Source of the DNA: Xanthobacteraceae bacterium
GTDB lineage: Bacteria; Pseudomonadota; Alphaproteobacteria; Rhizobiales; Xanthobacteraceae
Assembly: GCA_019746355.1 (NCBI GenBank)
Contig: JAIESC010000294.1
Coordinates: forward strand, 1 to 22,414
Direction of reading: 5' to 3'
DNA: 22,414 bases
Of the stretch, positions 1 to 7,589 are shown piece by piece. Numbering within the stretch: the first letter of the stretch is position 1; each line of letters opens with the position of its first letter. The notes under the pieces were generated by a model. That model saw only the letters and a program-made list of their open reading frames with translations. It searched no databases and was not told the DNA's origin. The position numbers and the translations under genes were made by a program.

Positions 1-1107
1 GAGCACGGCCTTGCTCGCGCCCTTCTGAACCGCGGCGCTGCGCGCCCGGGCGATCGCAACCTCGTTGCCGCCAAGCCTTTGCGCCGCACGGATACCCGCC
101 TCGGTGTCGTCCTTCTCGTAAAGGCGGCGGTCCATCCGCGCCTTGTGGTCGGCGCGCGTGAGGATATCGCCAAACGCCTCGTACACCTTGCTTTCGACAT
201 CCTGATGGAAGCCGTCATTGCGCCATGTGTCGCGCACCAGCTCCTCGGCGCCCTTGCGGTCGCCGCGGACGGCGAGCGCCCGCGCCAGGGCGAACTTGCC
301 TTTGGCGGACAGTGGCGGCCATTGCGAGAAAAAGGCAGCAACCCGTCCCGCATCGGGACGTTCCTGAAATGCGCTCGCCTCGGCCTTGCGCCGAAGTGTG
401 ACGATGCCCGGCCAGTGGGAGTTGGCGGAGATGAAGGCGACGTAGCGCGCGAAGTCTGCGCCGGAGTCGTCGCTTCGCAGGATCACCCATTCGACGAGCT
501 TCTGCGCAACCGGATCCGAGATGTTGCGTCTGACGTCGCCGGCCTCCGTCACCTTGCCGTTGCGCACCATTTCGACGGCGCGCTTGACGGCTGCGACGTC
601 GATCGCGGCCGCGGTGATGATGGTGGTGGCTGGCTGCGGGATCGCGCTTGGCTTGGCGAGCGAGTCGGCCGGCCCGGATTGCCGTGGTGGAGCCTCGAAG
701 CCTTCCTCTTGCGCAAGGGACGGTTTCAGTGCCGCAGCCACGGGCGGCGCGATCGCTTGTCCCGACGCCGCTCTCGCGCCGGGGCGCGCCTGCGGAAGCG
801 GCACCGACTTGCCGCCGGACGCCGCAGTCTTGGCTACAGGCTTGGCCGCAGCTTTGGCGTCAGGCTTCGCCTTGGTCTCTGCCTTGGTCTTCGGCTTGGC
901 CTGCGTCGCAGGCTGTGTTCTGGATTTCTCGACGCTGTTCGACTTCTGGGCGAGCTTCAGCGCGTCAGTTGATGCCGGCACAGGGATCGACCGGTAGACC
1001 GACAGGGCGCCGCTGGCATCGGGCGCGGCGATCACCGGATGCGTGAGCGCAAACACGCCTGCAAAGGCGAGCGGCCAGATCGAGCCAGGGCGGATTCTTG
1101 AGACCAA
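1..1107 (-). CDS. Lytic murein transglycosylase, N-terminal part (truncated by window edge)
   Basis: The minus strand is open from a TTG at 1107 to the window edge: 369 codons, C-terminus outside the window. The only upstream in-frame sequence before a TAG lacks ATG/GTG, and an AAGGGA Shine-Dalgarno (1116-1121) sits 8 bases before the TTG, which fixes the start. The protein opens with a basic segment and a hydrophobic stretch ending near VIAAP (residues 25-29), a Sec signal peptide. A long Ala/Lys/Pro-rich linker follows, then a helical repeat region with motifs such as DFARYVAFI and WPGIVTLRRKAE, typical of the alpha-superhelical U-domain of Slt-type transglycosylases in Rhizobiales. The family cleaves the MurNAc-GlcNAc bond of peptidoglycan in the periplasm; the catalytic Glu domain would lie beyond base 1 and is not seen. 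Divergent from dapA. Family is fairly sure; exact Slt class is inferred. Confidence 0.82.
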   Translation of the reverse strand, partial: MVSRIRPGSIWPLAFAGVFALTHPVIAAPDASGALSVYRSIPVPASTDALKLAQKSNSVEKSRTQPATQAKPKTKAETKAKPDAKAAAKPVAKTAASGGKSVPLPQARPGARAASGQAIAPPVAAALKPSLAQEEGFEAPPRQSGPADSLAKPSAIPQPATTIITAAAIDVAAVKRAVEMVRNGKVTEAGDVRRNISDPVAQKLVEWVILRSDDSGADFARYVAFISANSHWPGIVTLRRKAEASAFQERPDAGRVAAFFSQWPPLSAKGKFALARALAVRGDRKGAEELVRDTWRNDGFHQDVESKVYEAFGDILTRADHKARMDRRLYEKDDTEAGIRAAQRLGGNEVAIARARSAAVQKGASKAVL

Positions 1108-1351
1108 CGGCGGCTTCCCTTGGGAGATGCGAATCGTCGATTTCCGTATCGATAGCTATTGCATTGATTGAATTGGTGAAAGCGAAAATTCCGCGGAAAG
1201 GCGGCCACAGTTGGGCGCAGCCATCTATTTGTCCCCAAGGTGAACGCGGCCAAAAACCTTTTAACGCCCGGACCTGACGGGTATTTCCTGCTATCGTGCG
1301 ACGAAAGGCGGCCATCGGGGCTGCCTTAACCAAGTGTTCGAGGAATTTGTC

Positions 1352-2242
1352 ATGGCAGCCAAGACGAGGTTCCGGGGGTCGTTTACCGCGCTCGTCACCC
1401 CGTTCAAGAACGGGTCAGTCGACGAAAAGGCGTTCCGCGACATCGTCGAATGGCAGATCGCCGAGGGCACCAACGGCCTTGTTCCGGTGGGGACCACCGG
1501 CGAAAGCCCGACGCTGTCCCACAAGGAGCACGAGCAGGTCGTGGAGTGGTGCGTCGACCAGGCCAAGGGACGGGTTCCGGTTGTCGCAGGCGCGGGCTCG
1601 AACTCCACCGCCGAGGCGATCAGCCTGTCGAAACATGCCGAGAAGGCCGGCGCAGACGCCGTGCTGGTCGTCACGCCGTACTACAACAAGCCGACGCAGG
1701 AGGGGCTGTACCAGCACTTCAAGGCGATCAACGACGCGATCGGCATTCCGATCATCATGTACAACATCCCGGCGCGCTCCATTGTCGACATCAACGTCGA
1801 CACCATGAAGCGGCTCCAGGAGTTGAAGAACATCGCCGGCGTGAAGGATGCCACCGCCAACATGGCGCGCGTCTCGCAGCAGCGCGCGGCGATGGGCGAG
1901 GACTTCAACCAGCTCTCCGGCGAGGACATCACGGCGCTCGGTTTCAACGCCCACGGCGGCCATGGCTGCATCTCGGTGACCTCGAATGTCGCGCCGAGGC
2001 TGTGCTCCGAGTTCCAGGCGGCGTGCCAGAAGGGCGACTACGCCACGGCGCTGAAGCTTCAGGACAAGCTTGCGCCGTTGCATCTGAACCTGTTCGTCGA
2101 GACGAGCCCCGCGCCGATCAAGTACGCCATGTCGCTGATCGGCAAATGCGAGAACTCGGTGCGGCTGCCGATAGTGCCGGCGTCGGAGAAGGCGCAGGCC
2201 GCGGTGCGCGAAGCGATGGTGCACGCCGGCCTGATCAACTGA
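1352..2242 (+). CDS. dapA: 4-hydroxy-tetrahydrodipicolinate synthase
   Basis: A 296-residue TIM-barrel protein of normal DapA length. It condenses pyruvate with aspartate semialdehyde, the first committed step to meso-diaminopimelate and lysine, in the cytoplasm. Visible signatures are GTTGES (47-52), TPYYNKP (108-114), MYNIPAR (136-142) with the proton-relay Tyr137 and Arg142, and GVKDAT (163-168) carrying the Schiff-base Lys165. I chose the ATG at 1352 because GAGGAA lies 6 bases upstream; an in-frame GTG at 1334 would add six residues but has no Shine-Dalgarno. It is divergent from the transglycosylase gene, and the two share a 244-bp intergenic region. A GC-rich hairpin follows the stop. 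NanA and KDG-aldolase relatives share the fold, but the motifs and the smpB neighbour favour DapA. Confidence 0.95.
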   Translation: MAAKTRFRGSFTALVTPFKNGSVDEKAFRDIVEWQIAEGTNGLVPVGTTGESPTLSHKEHEQVVEWCVDQAKGRVPVVAGAGSNSTAEAISLSKHAEKAGADAVLVVTPYYNKPTQEGLYQHFKAINDAIGIPIIMYNIPARSIVDINVDTMKRLQELKNIAGVKDATANMARVSQQRAAMGEDFNQLSGEDITALGFNAHGGHGCISVTSNVAPRLCSEFQAACQKGDYATALKLQDKLAPLHLNLFVETSPAPIKYAMSLIGKCENSVRLPIVPASEKAQAAVREAMVHAGLIN

Positions 2243-2265
2243 GCCGCAACTGCGCGATGCAAAAC

Positions 2266-2290
2266 GGCCGGGTCGCGACGCGGCCCGGCC
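2266..2290 (+). terminator. GC-rich hairpin after dapA
   Basis: GGCCGGG (2266-2272) pairs perfectly with CCCGGCC (2284-2290); the stem can extend by a T-G and a C-G pair. The following bases, TTGTCGTTC, are only weakly T-rich, so termination is plausible but not strong. It lies 24 bases after the dapA stop. Confidence 0.45.
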
Positions 2291-2462
2291 TTGTCGTTCG
2301 GCCCTGGCGGCGTGCCGTGCGTCAGCCGCAAGGCCTATGAATTTGATCGGTGGCTTGGCGGTCCGGGGCCGATGCGCGGGCGGCCCGAATTTTGGCGGAA
2401 CGTGCCTGTCCATTGTCAATTCATGATATGAGGTCGCCACAGCGCACAAAACGCAAATCGCC

Positions 2463-2936
2463 ATGGCCGCAAAGCCCGAAACCAAAACCAAGGTCGTCGC
2501 CGACAACCGCAAGGCGCGATTCAACTACGCGATCGACGAGACGTTCGAGGCCGGCGTCGCGCTTACCGGCAGCGAGGTGAAATCATTGCGCTCCGGCAAG
2601 GCCAGCATCGCCGAGGCCTATGCTGCGACCCGCGACGGCGAGCTGTGGCTGATGAACTCCAACATCACCGAATACAAGCAGGCGGGGCGTTTCAACCATG
2701 CGCCGAAGCGTCCGCGCAAACTGCTGCTGCACCGGCGGCAGATCAACAAGCTGATGGGCGCGATCGAGCGCGAGGGCATGACCGTCGTGCCGTTGAAGAT
2801 CTATTTCAACGAAAAGGGCCGCGCCAAAGTCGAAATCGCGCTCGCCAAGGGCAAAAAGCTCTACGACAAGCGCGCGACCGAGAAGAAACGCGACTGGGCG
2901 CGCGAGCGCGGCCGGCTCATGCGCGACAAAGGGTAG
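2463..2936 (+). CDS. smpB: SsrA-binding protein SmpB
   Basis: A 157-residue protein matching SmpB in length and layout. SmpB binds tmRNA and carries it to stalled ribosomes for trans-translation. The N-terminal beta-barrel has NRKARFNY (15-22) and the hallmark [11 protein letters not shown] (33-43). The C-terminus is the very basic tail with GKKLYDKR and [11 protein letters not shown] that inserts into the empty mRNA channel. No ssrA gene is visible in the window, as expected because tmRNA is usually encoded elsewhere. The ATG is preceded by an AT-richer stretch with no strong Shine-Dalgarno. The next gene begins 11 bases after the stop, so the two are probably co-transcribed. Confidence 0.96.
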   Translation: MAAKPETKTKVVADNRKARFNYAIDETFEAGVALTGSEVKSLRSGKASIAEAYAATRDGELWLMNSNITEYKQAGRFNHAPKRPRKLLLHRRQINKLMGAIEREGMTVVPLKIYFNEKGRAKVEIALAKGKKLYDKRATEKKRDWARERGRLMRDKG

Positions 2937-2947
2937 GGAGCAGGAAG

Positions 2948-3646
2948 ATGGCGGAACGCCTGATCGGAATGCTGATCTTTCCGCGGCTGACCCAGCTCGA
3001 CATGACCGGGCCCTATGAAGTGCTGGCGCGGCTGCCCAACACCAGGGTGCATCTCGTTGCGCACGGCATAGCGCCGGTGAAGACCGACCGCGGCATGGAG
3101 ATCGTGCCGACCACGACCTTCGCCGACTGTCCGCAGCTCGATCTGGTGATGGTGCCGGGCGGCCCGGGCCAGCAAGACCTGATGGAAGACGAGGTGGTGC
3201 TCGAATTTCTGCGCAAGCAGGCACGCGGCGTGAAATATCTCACCTCGGTCTGCACCGGCTCACTGGTGCTGGGGGCCGCGGGCCTGCTCAAAGGCAAACG
3301 CGCCACCTGTCACTGGGCCGCGATCGAGCACTTGAGGCCGCTCGGGGCGATCCCGGTGAGCGAGCGCGTGGTGACCGACGGCAACATCATCACCGGGGCA
3401 GGGGTGGCATCCGGCATCGACTTCGCGCTTGCCGTCGCAGCGGTCCTCGAAGGCGAGGATGTCGCGCGGCAGATCCAGTTGCAGATTGAGTACGACCCCG
3501 CGCCGCCGTTCAATTCCGGTTCTCCCAAGACCGCGTCCGCCGAGTTGCTTGCCGTGTTGCGGAGCCGCCTTGCGTCGCTCAACGAGCAGCGGCGCGAGGT
3601 GGCGCAGCGCGTCGGCCGCAGGCTCGGCGTATCGCAGACGCCTTAG
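2948..3646 (+). CDS. DJ-1/PfpI family protein, isonitrile-hydratase-like
   Basis: A 232-residue member of the glutamine-amidotransferase-like DJ-1/PfpI superfamily. The nucleophile elbow is SVCTGSLVLGAAGLL, with Cys102, and the N-terminal motif is TQLDMTGPYEVL, with Asp18. Asp and Cys at these spacings match the catalytic pair described for Pseudomonas isonitrile hydratase (InhA), which hydrates isonitriles to N-formamides. CHWA (121-124) and a late GVASGIDFAL motif also fit this subgroup, which includes the sensor domains of AraC-type regulators; no DNA-binding domain is present here. The ATG has GGGAG a short way upstream and sits 11 bases after smpB, so read-through is likely. Substrate is not shown by sequence; cyclohexyl-isocyanide hydratase would be a homology-only label. 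Confidence 0.85.
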   Translation: MAERLIGMLIFPRLTQLDMTGPYEVLARLPNTRVHLVAHGIAPVKTDRGMEIVPTTTFADCPQLDLVMVPGGPGQQDLMEDEVVLEFLRKQARGVKYLTSVCTGSLVLGAAGLLKGKRATCHWAAIEHLRPLGAIPVSERVVTDGNIITGAGVASGIDFALAVAAVLEGEDVARQIQLQIEYDPAPPFNSGSPKTASAELLAVLRSRLASLNEQRREVAQRVGRRLGVSQTP

Positions 3647-3687
3647 ACAAGGCACGTCGGGGACCGTCCGGGAAACCTGGTCGACAC

Positions 3688-5184
3688 ATGCACCCCGCAC
3701 TGAAAGTTCTGACCCCGCCGCAGTTGGCAACCGAAGCGTTTACCGATGCTACGGCCGCGGTTGCTCGCCTTGACGAGATCTACGAGCGCAACACGCGTTT
3801 CATGCGCGAACGTTTTGAGGCTTATGCCAATGGCGAGCCGCTCGCGACGCGCGTGCGGGCCACGTATCCCTTCGTGCGCATCACAACCGCGACGCATGCG
3901 CGCGTTGATTCACGCCTTTCCTATGGCTTCATCGCAAGGCCAGGCGTGCACGAGACCACCGTGACGCGGCCCGATCTGTTCCGGGCCTATCTCACGGAGC
4001 AGATCAGGCTGTTGATCGAAAACCACAGCGTGCCGGTCGAAATCGGCGAGTCGGACGAGCCGATCCCGGTCCATTTCGCCTATCGCCACGATATGAACAT
4101 CGCTGCGGCACTCGCCGCCGGCGAAAAGCCGGCGATCGAGCGCCCGCTGCGCGACGTATTCGACACGCCCGACCTTGCCGCCATGGACGACGCGATCGCC
4201 AACGGCACATGGCAGTTGCCGCCCGGCGCACCGGAGCCGCTGGCCTTGTTCCGTGCCGCGCGCATCGATTATTCGTTGCATCGGCTCTACCACTACACCG
4301 GCACCGATCCGGAGCACTTCCAGAATTATGTGATCTTCACCAACTATCAGTTCTACGTTGATGCCTTTTCACGCTTTTGCCGCGAGCGCATGACGTCGGG
4401 ACACCCGGATTCCGATGCGTTCGTTGAACCCGGCAATCTGATCACGCGCAACGTTCGCTTTGGCGGCGGCACGAGCGGGGTTGCCGCCGCGCGCATGCCG
4501 CAGATGCCGGCGTTTCACCTTGTCGAGCCCGGCGACCGCGGCATCACCATGGTCAACATCGGCACGGGTCCGTCCAACGCCCGCAATGTGACTGACCACG
4601 TGGCGGTGTTGCGGCCGCATGCCTGGCTGATGCTCGGACACTGTGCGGGGCTGCGAAACACGCAAAAGCTCGGCGATTACGTGCTCGCCCACGGCTATGT
4701 GCGCGAGGATCACGTGCTCGATCAGGAACTGCCGCTGTGGGTGCCCGTTCCGGCGCTGGCCGAAATGCAGGTCGCGCTCGAGCAGGCGGTCGGCGAGGTC
4801 ACCGGGCTGAAAGGCTTCGAGCTGAAGCGGGTGATGCGCACCGGGACTGTCGCGAGCGTCGACAACCGCAACTGGGAGATCGGCGACCCCGGCATCATCC
4901 GGCGCCTGTCGCAATCGCGTGCGATCGCGCTCGACATGGAGTCAGCGGCGATCGCCGCCAACGGGTTCCGGTTCCGCGTGCCCTACGGCACGCTGCTCTG
5001 CGTGTCGGACAAGCCGCTGCACGGTGAGATCAAGCTCGCCGGCATGGCCGGCGAATTTTACCGGCAGCGCGTTGGGCAGCATCTGGAGATCGGCCTGAAG
5101 GCGCTGGAAAAGCTCAAAGCCCAGGAGTGGGAGCGCCTGCATTCGCGCAAGCTTCGAAGCTTTGCCGAGGTTGCGTTTCAATAG
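3688..5184 (+). CDS. amn: AMP nucleosidase
   Basis: A 498-residue protein that hydrolyses AMP to adenine and ribose 5-phosphate, regulating AMP level and feeding purine salvage. The N-terminal domain (about 1-190, with YPFVRI and SRLSYGF) is specific to bacterial AMP nucleosidases. The C-terminal half is a nucleoside-phosphorylase fold with NIGTGPSNARN, MLGHCAGLR, ALDMESAAIA and SDKPLHGEIKL. Asp441 in the last motif corresponds to the catalytic Asp of the E. coli enzyme (Asp428). Length is close to the usual 480-500. The ATG has only a weak Shine-Dalgarno. It lies 41 bases after the PfpI gene and is followed by a hairpin with a T tract, so it probably ends the dapA-side transcription units. 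Confidence 0.95.
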   Translation: MHPALKVLTPPQLATEAFTDATAAVARLDEIYERNTRFMRERFEAYANGEPLATRVRATYPFVRITTATHARVDSRLSYGFIARPGVHETTVTRPDLFRAYLTEQIRLLIENHSVPVEIGESDEPIPVHFAYRHDMNIAAALAAGEKPAIERPLRDVFDTPDLAAMDDAIANGTWQLPPGAPEPLALFRAARIDYSLHRLYHYTGTDPEHFQNYVIFTNYQFYVDAFSRFCRERMTSGHPDSDAFVEPGNLITRNVRFGGGTSGVAAARMPQMPAFHLVEPGDRGITMVNIGTGPSNARNVTDHVAVLRPHAWLMLGHCAGLRNTQKLGDYVLAHGYVREDHVLDQELPLWVPVPALAEMQVALEQAVGEVTGLKGFELKRVMRTGTVASVDNRNWEIGDPGIIRRLSQSRAIALDMESAAIAANGFRFRVPYGTLLCVSDKPLHGEIKLAGMAGEFYRQRVGQHLEIGLKALEKLKAQEWERLHSRKLRSFAEVAFQ

Positions 5185-5243
5185 CACTTGCGGTGTCATA
5201 GGCACCACTTGCCGGCGGCAGTTGAAGCCAATGTATTGAATGA

Positions 5244-5274
5244 GCCGATGTAGGGTCTCGGCCGATTTTTTTTT
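5244..5274 (+). terminator. Rho-independent terminator after amn
   Basis: GCCGA (5244-5248) pairs with TCGGC (5258-5262) across a 9-base loop. After CGA comes a run of nine T (5266-5274). The stem is short, but the T tract is the longest in the window. It lies 60 bases after the amn stop. Confidence 0.65.
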
Positions 5275-5362
5275 CGGAAAGCGGGACTGATTTGCGGTCC
5301 AGGCGAGGCCTGACCGGTCCGAACAACGACGATAGTTTGGCAATATTGACAAGGGGGCGGGC

Positions 5363-6322
5363 ATGAAACGGCGGGAATTCATCGCGCTGGCAGGCAGCGC
5401 GGCTCTTGTCGGGCCGGTCGGCGCGGCAAGCCAGGAAGCCAAGGTGGCGAGGCTCGGTGTGCTGCTGGTGGCAAACCGTGAGCCGTTTTCCAGGGAATTC
5501 GGAGCCGGGCTCCGCGATCTGGGCTACGTGGAGGGCCGCAATATCCAGCTCCATGTGCTGACAGCGGAAGGCCGGCTTGGCGCGCTGCCTGAACTTGCCG
5601 CCGAGCTGGTCCGTCTCAAGGTCGATGTCATCGTTGCGTCCGAAACACCTGCGGTCCAGGCCGCCAAGCGCACCACCAGCGAAATTCCCATCGTGATGGC
5701 GCCCTCCGGCGATCCGGTCGGCACCGGCTTGATCGCGAGTCTGGCGAGACCCGGCGGCAACGTGACCGGCCTTTCAGCGGCCACCGCAGAACTTGCCGGC
5801 AAGAGCCTCGAGCTGGTGCGCGAAGTTCTCCCTGCGGCGAAGCGGGTGGCTGCGCTGGCCGACCCCTCCAACGCCTTCACAAAGCCGTTCCTCGAGCACG
5901 TTCATCTGGCCGCTCGCGGGCTTGCTCTCGACATCGACGTGGTGATGATGCGCGCGCCTGAGGAATTCGAGGCGGCCTTCGCCGACATCGCCAACAAGCG
6001 TATCGAAGCAGCGGTGGTCCAGCCGACGCTGCCTCGTCCGCCCATCGTCCAGCTGGTGCAGCAGCACAAGCTTCCGGCGGTTTCCGGCAATCGCGCATTT
6101 GCCGATGCAGGTGGGCTGATGTCTTATGCAGGCAGCCTGGCCGACCGTTATCGCAATGCCGCGCCTTATGTGGACCGCATCCTCAAGGGCGCCAAACCGG
6201 CCGATCTGCCGGTACAACAGCCGACGAAGTTCGAGCTTGTGGTCAACCTCAAGTCGGCCAAGGCGCTCGGCATTGCGGTACCGCCGACCTTGCTCACTCG
6301 CGCCGACGAGGTGATCGAGTGA
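5363..6322 (+). CDS. ABC transporter substrate-binding protein (TrpX-like / ABC_sub_bind family)
   Basis: A 319-residue periplasmic binding protein. The start MKRREFIALAGSAAL has a twin-arginine-type RRxF motif followed by a hydrophobic core, with likely cleavage near residue 21. The mature part has family motifs: RLGVLL, GYVEGRNI (where the glycan-like GLRDLGY precedes it), ELVRLKVDVIVA, IPIVM, SGDPVGTGLIASLARPGGNVTG, and a C-terminal VNLKSAKALGIAVPPTLLTRADEVIE. This family is very abundant in Bradyrhizobiaceae, often as orphan genes. No permease or ATPase gene is nearby, so the ligand and transporter are unknown. AGGGGGCGGG lies just before the ATG. It follows the amn terminator and is 22 bases before the VOC gene. 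Confidence 0.88.
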   Translation: MKRREFIALAGSAALVGPVGAASQEAKVARLGVLLVANREPFSREFGAGLRDLGYVEGRNIQLHVLTAEGRLGALPELAAELVRLKVDVIVASETPAVQAAKRTTSEIPIVMAPSGDPVGTGLIASLARPGGNVTGLSAATAELAGKSLELVREVLPAAKRVAALADPSNAFTKPFLEHVHLAARGLALDIDVVMMRAPEEFEAAFADIANKRIEAAVVQPTLPRPPIVQLVQQHKLPAVSGNRAFADAGGLMSYAGSLADRYRNAAPYVDRILKGAKPADLPVQQPTKFELVVNLKSAKALGIAVPPTLLTRADEVIE

Positions 6323-6344
6323 GGCGCGGCCATCGAGGTTCATC

Positions 6345-6731
6345 ATGGCCATTCCCACCAAGCTCGACCATTGCGTGATCCATGTCTCCGACTGGGAGCG
6401 CTCCAACGCCTTCTACCGTGACGTCATAGGCGCGGAGCTGGTGCAGCGGCCGGCAGGCTGGGCTTATCGACTGGGCGACAAGCAGCTCAACGTCCACGGC
6501 GAGGGCGTGAGGCCAGCGGAGGTCGCGCGTTTGCCGGTGCAGCCCGGCAACAGCGATCTGTGCTTTGAGTGGGACGGCCCGATCGAGGACGCGATCGCGC
6601 ACCTCAAGAAGCACAATATCGCGATCGAGGCCGGACCGATGACGCGCTTCGGCGCGAAGGGCGAGGGAACCAGCGTCTACTTCCGCGATCCCGACGGTTC
6701 GCTGATGGAGTTCATGTCCTATCGGCGTTGA
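6345..6731 (+). CDS. VOC (glyoxalase/bleomycin-resistance/dioxygenase) family protein
   Basis: A 128-residue single-domain vicinal-oxygen-chelate protein with two beta-alpha-beta-beta-beta halves. Metal-ligand positions visible are His9 (LDHCVIHV), His51 (LNVHGEG) and Glu122 (DGSLMEFMSY); the fourth usual ligand position in DLCFEWDG (71-78) is not a His, so a divalent metal site is likely but its chemistry is unclear. RDPDGSLMEF is the classical C-terminal signature. The substrate cannot be read from the sequence; relatives include glyoxalases, fosfomycin-modifying enzymes and ring-cleaving dioxygenases. It probably shares a transcript with the binding-protein gene upstream and the short exported peptide downstream. 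Confidence 0.88.
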   Translation: MAIPTKLDHCVIHVSDWERSNAFYRDVIGAELVQRPAGWAYRLGDKQLNVHGEGVRPAEVARLPVQPGNSDLCFEWDGPIEDAIAHLKKHNIAIEAGPMTRFGAKGEGTSVYFRDPDGSLMEFMSYRR

Positions 6732-6741
6732 GGTGGTTTGC

Positions 6742-6909
6742 GTGAAGCGATTGGGGCTGGTTTGCCTCGCCGTGGTTTTGCTGCTCGTGCCCGCAGTGGC
6801 GAGCGCGGCCGATGTGGTGTGGTCGGTGTCGAAAAACAACGGCCGTGCCTATCTCAGCGGCATGCCGGACGAGTCCGAGGTCGACTACGAATTCTGGGCG
6901 TGCAAGTGA
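6742..6909 (+). CDS. Short exported peptide of unknown function, possibly truncated
   Basis: A 55-codon frame starting at GTG 6742, with GAGGTGG a few bases upstream. The product has a clear Sec signal peptide (basic KR, then hydrophobic LVCLAVVLLLVPAV, cleavage near SAA at 22-24) and a mature part of only about 32 residues, rich in charged residues and ending in EFWACK followed by TGA. The peroxiredoxin ATG begins 12 bases after the stop. The codon third positions are GC-rich as in neighbouring genes, which supports translation. The abrupt end just after a Trp-Ala-Cys-Lys suggests that a longer ancestral protein was cut short, but this is inference. No known family is assigned. Confidence 0.6.
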   Translation: MKRLGLVCLAVVLLLVPAVASAADVVWSVSKNNGRAYLSGMPDESEVDYEFWACK

Positions 6910-6921
6910 AGGCTGAGTGCG

Positions 6922-7491
6922 ATGGCGGAAACGATCCATGATCCGACGGTGCTGCCGGAGAACCTGCCGGTGCCGCAGGACGACGGCGCAGCACGTCATC
7001 TGTTCGGGATGCACTTGCCCGATGTGGCGCTGCCCGCGACTGATGGCGGCACGGTCAACCTGTCGAAGCTCAAAGGCCGCACGGTTGTCTACGTCTACCC
7101 GCGCACCGGGCGTCCCGGGCAGGCGCTGCCGACCGGTTGGGACGCGATCCCGGGCGCGCGCGGCTGCACGCCGCAGTCTTGCGGCTTTCGCGATCATTTC
7201 GCGGAGCTGAAGCGGCTCGGCGTCGCGGCGCTGTTCGGTCTTTCGACACAGGACACGGCCTATCAGCGCGAGGCGGGGGAACGGCTGCATCTGCCGTTTG
7301 CGATCCTGTCGGACGCTGATCTCAAGCTCACCCGAGCGCTTGGGCTTCCGACCTTTTCGGTGGACGGCATGACGCTGATCAGGCGCATGGCCTGGGTGAT
7401 CGATGACGACATCATCGCGCATGTGTTCTATCCGGTGTTTCCGCCGGACAAGAGCGCCGAGACCGTCGTCGCCTGGCTCTCGGATGGCTAG
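6922..7491 (+). CDS. Peroxiredoxin (AhpC/TSA, Bcp-like)
   Basis: A 189-residue thioredoxin-fold peroxidase. VVYVYPRTGRPG (55-66) is followed by a 15-residue segment and then GCTPQSCGFRD (81-91). Cys82 is in the peroxidatic position, and Cys87 in the CxxxxC position of a resolving Cys as in Bcp-type enzymes (PGCTxxxCxFRD). The extra segment between YPRTG and GCT separates it from standard Bcp. LPFAILSDADLKLTRALGLPTF is the usual second signature. It would reduce hydroperoxides in the cytoplasm using thiol donors. AAGG precedes the ATG. The last base of its TAG is already the first base of the palindromic repeat that follows. Confidence 0.88.
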   Translation: MAETIHDPTVLPENLPVPQDDGAARHLFGMHLPDVALPATDGGTVNLSKLKGRTVVYVYPRTGRPGQALPTGWDAIPGARGCTPQSCGFRDHFAELKRLGVAALFGLSTQDTAYQREAGERLHLPFAILSDADLKLTRALGLPTFSVDGMTLIRRMAWVIDDDIIAHVFYPVFPPDKSAETVVAWLSDG

Positions 7492-7521
7492 GGTCTGATT
7501 CAACTTCGTTGAATCAGACCC
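7491..7521. terminator. Perfect 14-bp inverted repeat, bidirectional terminator candidate
   Basis: GGGTCTGATTCAAC (7491-7504) and GTTGAATCAGACCC (7508-7521) are perfect reverse complements with a 3-base loop (TTC). It lies between the convergent peroxiredoxin and uracil-DNA glycosylase genes and could stop transcription from either side. It forms the left half of the composite repeat described in the next entry. Confidence 0.7.
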
Positions 7522-7540
7522 GTCGCTCTTTCGTTTGCTT

Positions 7541-7589
7541 GGGCATGATCTTTTCCGAAAACCGCTTCACACTTTTCGGGATCATGCCC
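7541..7589. repeat. Dispersed palindromic repeat (double stem)
   Basis: Outer arms GGGCATGATC (7541-7550) and GATCATGCCC (7580-7589) are exact inverted repeats. Inside them CCGAAAA (7555-7561) pairs with TTTTCGG (7573-7579) around a CCGCTTCACAC loop. From memory, near-identical double-stem sequences are scattered in Bradyrhizobium and relatives, often next to a GATTCAAC...GTTGAATC palindrome as here. That makes 7491-7590 a non-autonomous, BIME/REP-like repeat rather than a gene; multi-copy status was not tested. Confidence 0.7.

Noticed and set aside
79..972. 297-codon plus-strand frame over the transglycosylase gene
   Set aside because: It is a GC-driven shadow; the minus-strand frame has a signal peptide, linker and family motifs.
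5346..5351. TTGACA before the substrate-binding-protein gene as a -35 box
   Set aside because: It lies only 11 bases before the start codon, leaving no room for a -10 and a leader.
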